Source: Mangifera indica
Taxonomy: Eukaryota; Streptophyta; Magnoliopsida; Sapindales; Anacardiaceae
Direction: 5' to 3'
Assembly (NCBI RefSeq): GCF_011075055.1
Contig: NC_058149.1
Span: forward strand, 14,576,449 to 14,640,448
DNA: 64,000 nucleotides
The position numbers were made by a program, and so were the translations under genes. Of the stretch, positions 1 through 9,302 are shown piece by piece. Positions within the stretch are counted from its first letter, which is position 1. Every line of letters begins with the position of its first letter. A model generated the notes under the pieces. It was not told the DNA's origin. It did not search any database and was given only the letters and a program-made list of their open reading frames with translations.

Positions 1-294
1 ATAAAACCAGGGAGCAGTGATGAGTTTGATACTTGTTATGATTTAAGCAAGTACGACGAAGTTGTAATACCAAAGATTTCGATCTTCTTCAAAGGCGGGG
101 TTGAATTGGAGCTGGGGGTCAAGGGAACTGTGGTCGTTCTTAAAAAGGATTTAAGCCAAGTGTGTTTAGCTTTTGATAAAAGCTCTGAACCTGATGAAAC
201 TCTGATCTTGGGAAATTTTCAGCTAAGGGGAATAGAGGTACACCATGATTTTGTCGGTCAGAGGGTTGGGTTTGGTCCTGGTGGTTGCAGCTGA
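1..294 (+). CDS. Aspartyl protease (nepenthesin-like), 3' end only
   Basis: This is the C-terminal part of the last exon of a secreted plant aspartyl protease; the rest lies to the left of the window. Frame 1 is open from base 1 to the TGA at 292-294. It shows the family FDTCYDLS cysteine motif, the core strand VVIPKISIFF, and the conserved C-terminal VGFGPGGCS. The sequence is very close to the copies ending at 22210 and 38075, so it is the first + strand member of the cluster. Both catalytic Asp motifs would be upstream of the window, so whether the gene is intact cannot be judged. An AATAAA lies 83 bases after the stop. Confidence 0.9.
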   Translation: MKPGSSDEFDTCYDLSKYDEVVIPKISIFFKGGVELELGVKGTVVVLKKDLSQVCLAFDKSSEPDETLILGNFQLRGIEVHHDFVGQRVGFGPGGCS

Positions 295-376
295 ACGTGC
301 ACTTGAAAATTAACAAGAAGAAATTCTTGTGCTTCAATTTATGTATGAAATATTAATGTATTCCCAAGTAATATTG

Positions 377-382
377 AATAAA
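377..382 (+). other. Poly(A) signal of the first protease copy
   Basis: AATAAA lies 83 bases downstream of the stop at 294. The equivalent site of the intact copy is at 38175-38180, and in the dead copy near 22310 it has decayed to AATAGA. Confidence 0.6.
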
Positions 383-1767
383 GTTTGGTATGGACGACGG
401 ACAAATTTAGAGAAATAAGTTTCTGCCATCAAAGTCAATTCAAATTCTGCAAGATCCGTTATATCGTTGTTCTGTGTATCAGCTGTTTCTGCAGCAACTT
501 CGCAGGTTATCTTTCGGTTTTACTTAACTCCTCCCTTCGCGCAGCGCAGGTATAGACAATCCTACAAATACACGGACAGACGATCCAAAGCTCTCAAAAA
601 CTATTCACGTTGCCTTATTCTATCATACTCTTCGATGCGATATCACGGGAGGATACCGTTTATTGATCATGTCATGCTAAGACATGGTAAAATAGAGATT
701 TTAGTAGAATGTGGGTCGACGAAATTTGAAAGCTCAAAGCACAACCTACAACATATAAGCCATGTTTTTGTGGGTTTTTTGACGGATCAATTTGCCAAAA
801 ATTGATTTTTTTGTTTATTTCATAATTATTCTTTTAATAAACGAGAACAATAACTTTAAATTTTTATTGAAAAACCCTCGTTTATAATGGACGAAAACTG
901 TTACTATATGCTAATAAAAGTTGAGTTAATAAAGTTAAAAAAAAAAAAAAACTTATGATTCATATGGAAAAATAAACTTATATATGTACAATTATCTTAT
1001 AATTTCACTTTTATTCGTATCTAAATTCTTTAAATCTTCAAATTCATCATTAGCAACACAATTTTGAATTTTCAAATATGTTATCATTCAATACTTTCAC
1101 GCATATAATAATGTCAACAACATTTAAATATAAATTTCATTTTCTATCATCTGATACATATTTATATCAATTAAAAGTTAATTTTCATACTATAATAGAG
1201 ATCTGAGACGTTAGTAAATTATTTATTATGATGAAAATTATAAGATAAGCTTTTTGAATTTATTTTTCATGTCATGTAAGAATATCAAATTGATTATTAT
1301 TAATATTTAAATATTTTGTAAATTCGTTAACTGAAGTGATTGAATTTATCAACTGTTCATATTCAGTAAAAATATATCAAATATGTTGTTTACCTTTGTA
1401 AGAACTTAATTTAAATGTGATTGTTCTAGAATTTTTCAAATAACTTAAAAAAGTTTTTACTTTCAATAATTTTTTTTCAAATTGTTTTACAATAGATAAA
1501 GCAAATAATATAGATATAGCTCACCATGTTTGTCGCCTGTGATATAATCCATATATTTGTGGGTCATGCGAGGTTGGGTGGTGCCAAAAAATGTGGGTTA
1601 TGCCAAGACAATATAATGCCACATGTAGATAAATCTAACTTATTCTTAATTATGGAGAATTTTCTCTCTCATTTTTATTTATTTGAGAGAATTTCTATCT
1701 CGCACAAGAAAAAGAGTGGCATAAATCTTAATTAAAAAGAAAATTGTCATTTTTTTTAGTGGCACAT
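383..1767. other. AT-rich 3' flank and inter-unit spacer, no gene
   Basis: I see no credible coding exon. Bases about 400-520 match the 3' flanks at about 38210-38290 and about 26716-26780. Bases about 1530-1740 match the spacers at about 8440-8750 and 28640-28880. The stretch is thus part of the duplicated unit. The 112-codon open frame at 467-805 lies in this flank and shows no domain. Confidence 0.6.
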
Positions 1768-2375
1768 TGTCACAAGTTGACTATCCCGTGGGCAAACCTA
1801 TACCACACTTAGTAGCACATTGCACTAGGTCAACTTTTACCCTCGAACAATTCCACGCTTGTTGTAATATGTTAATAGCGGAAATGATTCAAGAATACAT
1901 AACAACTCACACAAAGGATATAAGACAGTGAAAGTGCTGGAAAAAATAAGTGTTTTACTTGAAGATTGCTTGAATAAAATCTGTACAAAGAGACTTTTAT
2001 ATAGGCACACAAAAATAAATGTAGTTCCTACTACTCAACTACACAATGCCTAAAAATCTACTTTACATACAATGGATTTTCCCTTCCCTAACACCCTTAG
2101 CCAGCTGCGTATCCAAGATGATAAATATAAAGATTCATATACAAGTGGCTGTCACACCCTTGCACTCCCTTGGCTCACTTGCTGGAATATTGTAGAATAA
2201 TCTGGAACTTTGGTTGTTGGATCCCTTGGCCCGAACTCCCTTGTTATGGCTATGGGATAATGGGTTGGACGCCTCACATTGTTGTTACACTCTTGCTTGA
2301 ACCTGGCCTGGACTGGCGTTCACACTGTTTCGCTACAACAGCTCTTGCTGCACTTGCACTTGTCGGCTTGTGACA
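1768..2375. repeat. Unclassified 608-bp insertion with inverted ends (possible solo LTR)
   Basis: The segment starts TGTCACAAG and ends CTTGTGACA, a perfect inverted terminus of TG...CA type. A TATA-like ACTTTTATATAGG lies inside near 1994. Sister spacers at about 8740 and 28880 run straight from AAAATTGTCAT to TTAATGCTC without it, which shows it is an insertion. I could not find a matching target duplication (flanks CACAT and ATACT), so the class is uncertain: a decayed solo LTR or a TIR element. Confidence 0.5.
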
Positions 2376-2562
2376 ATACTATCTTAATGCTCTTTGTATC
2401 CAAATCTCTCATGCGCTAATCAACACTGCAAATGACATTTGGCAGAAACATGAAAGACATATTATTGGTTATTCTCTTATAACTTAATACAATCACATAT
2501 CTTATCAAGTAATTGAGATAAATTTACAGCGACATGACCAGTTTGAAGAAGATGATCTTTAA

Positions 2563-3430
2563 TTAGTCGGGTAATTGGCCTACTACCAACCCCTCAGAGC
2601 AAACCCGCCCCCTTTCTGCGACGCCGTCATGCACCACCTCTGGCTTCTTTTGTTGTATGTTTCCAAAAATAGCTACTTGATCTGCACCATTTGTGGGACT
2701 GAAAGCTAGATACACCGTGGACCTGCCAAGTGTTAGATTTTTAATGGAGATTTGTATGCAAAGAAAACATGAAAAAATACAAAAACAGAGGAGAGAAAAG
2801 GGAAAAAACAGAGAGCTGGAACGGAAGACGTTTTTGGCTGTGAAAAGTCTACATGTTCTATTCTTTGTCATACATTTATATTTACCTTAGTTCCACTAAA
2901 TTCATGTACAACAGCAGCTTAAAATAAGCTTACTGATACAATTTCTTACAAACTAACCAAACTTTAATTATCAAAGTACACCAAACACAACTACTACAAT
3001 TTTGGTTTGGTTGTAATCTAACCAAAAACATTACAAAATGGTTAAGTTTGTAATCACTTTAAGGCTACAAAAATAATCCACATCAGCTTCAACTTTCTGC
3101 ACCAAAATCATCTTCAAAAATTCAGAATTTTCCAGCAGCCAACTTCACTGCTCCATAGCTTCATCACCAAGCACATAGATAACCCCTCTGGAATCAAGCT
3201 CCACCTCAACATCATAATCAAAGAAGAAGCTCACAGCAGGTAATACTTCTGTAACGACTAAAATCGTAGTACGTACCAAGACAAAACCCGAAAGGGTGTG
3301 TCATAGGATACCCAACCGTGGATTCATGAATTGCAGTTCACAAAGATTAGTATGCATCCGGTGGCAGGTGTGTGATCACGGTTCCTGATTGTGAGTGGCC
3401 AACATCATTGCCAAAAGTTATGAAATGTTG
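2563..3430 (-). pseudogene. Aspartyl protease remnant (AED1-like), interrupted by a solo LTR
   Basis: Read on the minus strand, 2563-2730 gives the C-terminal strands of a nepenthesin-like protease (AIFGNIQQK, then EVVHDGV). Bases 3167-3430 continue upstream into the strands equivalent to VSFFFDYDVEVELDS and the second flap. The two parts are separated by an inserted solo LTR at 2731-3166. Both catalytic regions and exons 1 and 2 are missing, and the frames are broken. The best relatives in the window are the minus-strand genes at 41687-43316 and 45592-47330. It occupies the same place in its unit as the remnants at 13790-14270 and 29140-29580. Confidence 0.8.
2731..3166. repeat. Solo LTR with 5-bp target duplication
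   Basis: The insert begins TGTTAGATTT and ends TTCATCA. It is flanked by CCAAG at 2726-2730 and CCAAG at 3167-3171. The two sister remnants (about 13934 and 29290) run through this point without it. The TG...CA ends, 436-bp length and 5-bp duplication fit a solo LTR left by LTR-LTR recombination. No internal region remains. Confidence 0.75.
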
Positions 3431-4428
3431 TCCAGTCGAAATTCCTTTTTAAACTAATAAATGAATTAGACTCTTAGCATCGACCAGTGAACAAGCGACA
3501 TTCTAACCCGTGTCTTATAAGTATGTCTCATAGTAGCCTTTTTTTTCATCTAGAAGTGATAAAACAAAAAATAGAGGGACCACAACAGTCATCTTGCATT
3601 AAATATTTGTTTTCTATTGTGATAAAATCATCTTCCTTAATCTTGGACAATTATGCGATTATTTTCCTATCATATTAGAGACCTGGTACGTGCGGTTGTG
3701 GACACCCAAGTTAAAATTCTAAATTCCTGCAATAAAAATATAGTAAAGGATAGTAGAAATCATTCTTTCGAAAAACTTTGATTAGTATGTCATCACAAAT
3801 AAATCGAAACAAGGAAATAAGAGAGGTTTTGAATTAAATGCAAATTCTAATTAAAAATAATAATAAATAAAAATTCAGCGAAATAATCTAAAACAAATAA
3901 TCAATTAAACAAACCTTGGTTTACGGTCACATCCACCATTGAAACTACGATTGATCATCGAAACCAAAAATATCAAATTAATTATTCAAATATTCGTTAT
4001 GGTATTAAATTTACCTATCCTTCCTTATGATTAGTTAACCAAAAACATGTATTCTAATTAACCCTTATTGATTAATAATTCGGATACGATCTCGAATTTA
4101 ATTAAACAATAGCATTACGAATTAGAAAGACCAACGAAGCAAGACAATACAAACGTACGACGTTGCATTTAATTTAGTTGATTATTTTCCTAGGATTTAC
4201 AGTTTCTGACGCAGCAAACGATAAACCTAGTTGTCACTTCGATTAGATGGATTGAACAATTACGGATTCAGCACCTAAACTAGCAGTAGATTATATTAAT
4301 TGATAAACTAATCGCGCGCCTTAGAAATCAACCAACACAATCATGAAAAATATTTCAAAAAGATAATCAATACTCGAATAATTAAAAAGATGCATTAAAT
4401 AACAAAAATAAATCTCACAATCATTGTA
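3431..4428. other. AT-rich intergenic DNA, no gene
   Basis: No exon, RNA gene or clear repeat could be recognised. Short open frames here lack any domain. Confidence 0.5.
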
Positions 4429-4436
4429 GTTCCATG

Positions 4437-5945
4437 CATGGTTTTAAAAACCGGACCGGACCGGCCGGTCGGACCGGTTGATCCGTGAACCGGTACTGTA
4501 GCCGAGTCTGGTTGAATGCAAAATCGTTTTTGAAAGGAAATCGGATTGGACTGCCGGTTCTCGCTTGAACCGCGGTCCAACCCGGTCCACTGTAGAAACC
4601 GGTTCAAGGCTGCTGCAGATGCAAAATAAAACATTGTTTTTCTTCTTTTTCTCTTCCCTTGCAGTGCACGCGACGCAGTCCTCAATTGCTGCAGCCGACG
4701 GATTTCCTGTTCCTTGCCGACGACGACTCTGCATCATAGGGGCATTCATGCTGCTCAGTAGAAAGAAAAACTTATTATTGCTTTGACCCATATATAGAAA
4801 CAAAACATTAGATTGGTAGGATTTACATAGAAAGAAAGAAAGTAGAAAAACCTGATCTGCAAAGCTCATGTACGTAAGATTCTAGCATGCTCATATTTGG
4901 TCATAAATTTCTATGTTTTCCCAGCTGCATTTTCTGTTCATCTTCTTCTTTTTCTTGACTTCAATAGGCTCTTCTGTAACAAATTAAAAAGTGAAACTAA
5001 AGTTCCATCGCTGAAATAGTCATAAACATGCACACTGTTGTAATATTGTATTTTATTATGAACAGTAAAGATAATTACAACTTGGACACAATCTAATATT
5101 TAAGTCATACCATCAAAACAACTGCATATAAATTATAAGAAACTACACATCTAAGGGAAACTTCTTTCTGTGAAATGAAAAAAATGATAATTTTACATAA
5201 ATATATCAGAACTCACCATGGCTAATATCTCCTCGGTTCTTAAAAAACATAGCATATCAAAGTGAAGAATTGAAACACTTATTCGTATAAATAAGAAATG
5301 TATATTACAGTGAAAGAGATAACTAACTTTATATCCATATCACTGTAATTATCGTCGGCCACGGTTGATTCTCAATTTTGTTTTTAGTGGTGGACCTAAA
5401 GTTACATAAATATATCAGAAGCGATGACAGGATCTTTTATCATTAGTGATAATGAAGAATGAATAATTATTCATTTATTAAACTTTATATTAAACAAATT
5501 ATATTTTTGATATGTTTTGTTAAATGTTGAATTGAATATTATTTGTTTCATAATGGTTATGTTGATTGGTTGATTTTATATTTTATTTAATGCATATATT
5601 AGATTTCTGATTTGTTTTAGTGTTCAATAATTAATAGTGTATGTGTTTGTAGAATTGGATTTGTTTTACGTATATGTTTTGTTTTGATGCAAAATTAATT
5701 GTTATTACTTATTATATTTATGTTCAATAATGCATATATTTTGTTAATTGTGAACATTAAAAAGTACGCACAATATAAAATTTATTGTATAAAGTATATG
5801 TAATTACTAATTAAACATAATTTTTTTAGGTTTTTACATAAAACCGGTTCAAACGGTCCAATCGACCGGTTCAAACGGTTCAACCGGTCCGACCGAAACC
5901 AGTACTTAAAACGGTTTTTATTCCGATCCGGTTTTGAAAACCTTG
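4437..5945. mobile_element. Non-autonomous hAT-type element, 1.5 kb, with 8-bp TSD
   Basis: The left end reads CATGGTTTTAAAAACCGG. The right end, reverse-complemented, reads CAAGGTTTTCAAAACCGG: 18-bp inverted ends with two mismatches. The element is flanked by an exact 8-bp direct repeat GTTCCATG at 4429-4436 and 5946-5953. An 8-bp duplication with CA-starting TIRs is the signature of the hAT superfamily. Subterminal zones (4440-4600 and 5840-5935) are packed with ACCGG/CCGGT motifs in both orientations, as expected for transposase-binding subterminal repeats. There is no transposase; the 141-codon frame across 4444-4869 on the minus strand is low-complexity and shows no domain. The element depends on a transposase in trans. 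Confidence 0.85.
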
Positions 5946-5953
5946 GTTCCATG

Positions 5954-6690
5954 GTTTCAGATCTCTTCAACCAAGAGAAAATATTCAGTCATTGTAAACC
6001 ATATTTTGCTCTCTAATCCTCCAATTACAATGATGAATCATTCTCAAAATAAAAATAAAAGTATATATATTTTCTCCCTACTAAAATCTGGAAATAAAAG
6101 TCAATTTAAATCTCCTAATCCAACCAAGCAAAGGTAATACATATCTTCCCAAAAAGAAAGGAAAATATATATTTTCTAAAGTATATCTTTCCTCCAAAAA
6201 TATTTTTTCTTATCTACCTCAATTAATCCCTTTTTTCAGCTAGTAATTATCTCTTTTCTAGGAAGCAAATCTTGATATTTTGTGGACCTTTGTAGCTGAT
6301 TTGGACGTCCAGATTTAATTTTCGAATTCTGCTTTCGCCATTTCACGTGCCCACGCCTAGTCAGCATCACAAAATTTATGGATTAATAGGTCTGCTCCAA
6401 TTTTTCATCTTTTTGGCCCAACTTACTCCAAAAATGCTCAAAGTTTCTTAAATGTAAAAAGATAAGTAATTTCATTAAATTGAATTAAATTTTCACACAA
6501 CATAGGGGAATTAGAAATCAAAATAATAACAATTAACAACGTTATCAAATTCCCCTACACTTATCTTTTGCTCGTCCTCGAGTAAAACAAAAACAAAATA
6601 AAACAAACACAAAAAGATTTCATTAATCTCTTTTCTTATAATATCAAAAAGTGTGCATACCTTGGTTCATTATATTAAAATTACAATAAA
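5954..6690. other. Intergenic, no gene seen
   Basis: AT-rich sequence without recognisable exons or repeats. Confidence 0.5.
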
Positions 6691-6847
6691 ACTATGTGTA
6701 CCCACTTTGGGTACATAAATATGTACACATTTATATGTGTCATCATGTGATTGGATGATTTTGAATTAAGAATAAAACAATAACCAATCATATGATGACA
6801 CATATGAGTGTGTATACATTTATGTACCCAAAGTGGGTATACATAGT
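6691..6847. mobile_element. MITE, 157 bp, almost a full hairpin
   Basis: Left arm 6691-6755 starts ACTATGTGTACCCACTTTGG. Right arm 6784-6847 is its near-perfect reverse complement, separated by a 28-bp AT-rich loop. No autonomous coding capacity. Diverged relatives lie at about 38587-38731 and 47515-47660, so it belongs to a family with at least three members here. A target duplication could not be fixed, so the superfamily is open. Confidence 0.75.
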
Positions 6848-7062
6848 ATTGCTCTTAAAATTAAGAACTTGTCATTAATTCAATTAAAAACAGGTGAGAA
6901 AAAGTCTTCTCCCAATTGAAAACAATGTTCATTCGTGATAGAAAGAATGTGTAATGATCCATCCCTTGGTTCTGTTGACAGTCTCTTTCAACATAAATGA
7001 TACTGTTGGGAGTTCCAAATTATTAAATATCTCCTATCATTGTTAATTAATAAATGTTAGAA

Positions 7063-7510
7063 ATCATATGTAATGGCCGACAATTTTATTTTATTCTCAT
7101 CTCAAGTAAAACATGAGGGTCGTGCCAGGGACCGAAATTGATTCCAGCCAAAATAAACTTCACGCCTAGTGTTTACACAGGGATTGCTTTACCATGTATA
7201 GTGCTTAAACGGGGCTTGCTTTACCATGTATTGTACTTACATGGGGCTAGCTGTACAACTTCACGCCTAAGTGCTTACACAGGGACCATGTGTCGCACGA
7301 ATTTGTCTTGATGCTTGAAGGTCCCTGAAATTTCATATTCTATGGTTTCAATCATGAAGATATTTGAACAAGAAGTTGAGGTGGAAATACAACACAAAAC
7401 ATACTCATAAATCTGGAATCTTATATTTCTTCTTTGTTGGTATTGGGACCAATTAATTCTTTTTAAATGATTCATCTAATTCGAGTTTAACTCATTTTCA
7501 TAAACAAATT
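7063..7510. repeat. Unit spacer copy 1, with a short tandem repeat
   Basis: This block recurs at about 14811-15200 and 30320-30750, each time upstream of a + strand protease copy. Inside it (7169-7290) is a degenerate array of a roughly 32-38 bp unit, GTGTTTACACAGGG followed by TTGCTTTACCATGTA, in about four copies. The other two spacers have about three. It marks the repeated unit of the cluster; no function can be read from it. Confidence 0.75.
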
Positions 7511-7943
7511 TATTCTCCAACTCAAGTTTGATTTAAACGAATTTTAGTTAAAATAAATTAAATTCAGTCAGTTTTTAAAACCGAATTAATTCGGTTTTGG
7601 TAACCCTAAATCAAACTTATAATTATAAACAAAAGATGAATCTTCAACTTGTTACCTTTTCATTTATTTTTTATTTGCGGTGGAATACTCTGTCTTCTTC
7701 CAGATTTTTTACATAAATCCTAAATCCTTTGTTAAGAGTATTTGGTTTAGTTTTGTTCCTTAAAAACCTCATGGTGCATCATCCAATCGTAATCCATCAA
7801 ATTCAGAATGACGTGTTTATGAGGTATCCCTAACACTAACTATTTTTCTAGATGACAATACATATCTTATCTCCAACCAGCGGCTTACATAAATCAACCC
7901 CAGAAAACAGAGTTTGCACTTTCTAGTAAGCTTCTTGCCCTCC

Positions 7944-8308
7944 ATGTATCTCAGGTTGCTCCTCCAAGCTTTCTTTCTCCTTTTATGCCTTCTCTGTTCT
8001 GTAAACAGCACTCATGCTGAACAAGCTGAAACCCGACACTCTGATAGTCACATTCTTAATGTCAGTTCTCTTTTGCCTCCGACTTTTGCAACCGGAATTC
8101 CACCAGAGGTTATGTACATAGTTTCGATTTTTCATAGCTTAATTTGTTGTAATTATTATTGACCTTCTGACTGAATATTATGCCTTGCTGTTTCAGTTCC
8201 AAGCAAAGCATCTCTGGAGGTTGTAAGCAGATATGGTCCATTCTCCTACATTAATATGGGCAAAGTAAAAACTCCGAATTACTCGGAAATTCTGCGCAAA
8301 GTGTAGCC
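7944..8308 (+). pseudogene. Aspartyl protease, truncated copy (exon 1 and start of exon 2)
   Basis: The ATG at 7944 opens a signal-peptide exon (MYLRLLLQAFFLLLCLLC...AEQ) homologous to the intact gene at 36343. A one-base deletion before the donor (GACTTTTGCAACC here, GACTGTTTGCAACC in the intact copy) shifts the frame. The donor at 8109 (GTTATG) and acceptor TTTCAG at 8191-8196 are kept. Exon 2 gives SLEVVSRYGPFSYIN, with Cys changed to Phe, and stops near 8308, where homology jumps to spacer sequence matching about 28552. No catalytic Asp remains. The upstream TATA box found in the sister copies has decayed here to TTACATAAA. Confidence 0.85.
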
Positions 8309-8828
8309 ATTATGAACTTTTTTACCATTAGATGGAGAGGGAGAGTAACTATTGCAGTATGACTACTTTCCCTTGTTTTGTTTTGTTTTGTTTTTTTTTT
8401 TTTCTTTTAATTTTTTTCAAATATGTAGGCATGTTAGATTGGACCGCAGGTCTTACTATGAGACCTCAATATGACCTACCATGTTTATAAACTTAGATAT
8501 AACCCATTATGTTTGTAAACCTAAATATGACTCACAAATTTCTAGACCATGTCAAGGCTAATAATTTCTAAAAAAGTGAGTTCTAACAATTTGGACAACT
8601 CTATTGTCACGTCTAAATATATCATGTCTCTGATTCTTGTTCCTACTTATCTTGGAGAATTTTTATCTCGTCTAAGAAAGAGAAGGAGCATAGATCAAGA
8701 GAGAAGGAGCATAGATCAAGATTGAAGGAGAAAATTGTAATCTTGATTACAAATTTTCTTAATGCTTTTTGAATCCAAATCTTCCATGGTCAAATGATCA
8801 CCGTAGAAATATGAAAGCGAAATGATTG
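8309..8828. other. Spacer homologous to 28552-28985
   Basis: No gene. The sequence matches the inter-unit spacer upstream of the minus-strand remnants, so the truncation point at about 8309 is a recombination or deletion junction inside the duplicated unit. Confidence 0.6.
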
Positions 8829-8833
8829 GCTAC

Positions 8834-9207
8834 TGTTAGCAAACTAGAATAGTGAAGTTGTAACTTGCTTACTGTTTTTTGGTTAAGCATTTTGTATTTG
8901 ATTAAGTCACTTTAGTTGGAGTAAGTAAGATGTGTGGCTTACCTTAAACTAAGGAACTTTTGTATATAAAGCATGGCTTGTTTGTACTTGTCTTCTTGTA
9001 TAAGTATCCTTAATTAATGAAGCAAAAAAAAACTTCCGAAAATTTATCTTTCTTCAGCTCTTTTTCTTTCATCTTTAAGCTAAAACTTGCTCCCCTGTTT
9101 TTTTGAAGCTTGTTGTAACCTTGCTGCCCAGCTTTCTGGAAACTTGCTGAAATCTTGCATATTCAAAATTCAGTAAGGTATGTTTTCAGTCTGCTTCAAA
9201 TCTAACA
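8834..9207 (+). repeat. Copia-1 5' LTR
   Basis: 374 bp, TGTTAGC...TCTAACA. TATA-like GTATATAAAG near 8961. It differs from the 3' LTR by about two substitutions plus an 18-bp duplication present only in the 3' LTR. Confidence 0.93.
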
Positions 9208-9302
9208 TGGTATCAAAGCTTTGAGATCTTAAGGGGTGTATGAACTTGTCCGAAAAAAAAAAAAAAAACCAGTCTTAAAACCATTTACTCAGTTATTGCT
9301 CT

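Noticed and set aside
467..805. 112-codon open frame on the + strand
   Set aside because: It lies in the duplicated 3' flank; sister flanks do not keep the frame.
2563..2871. 102-codon minus-strand frame taken as a gene
   Set aside because: Its N-terminal half is translated solo LTR and its C-terminal half is a protease remnant, so it is a chance fusion across the insertion.
4444..4869. 141-codon open frame on the minus strand
   Set aside because: It lies across the ACCGG-rich left end of the hAT element and translates to low-complexity sequence without a domain.
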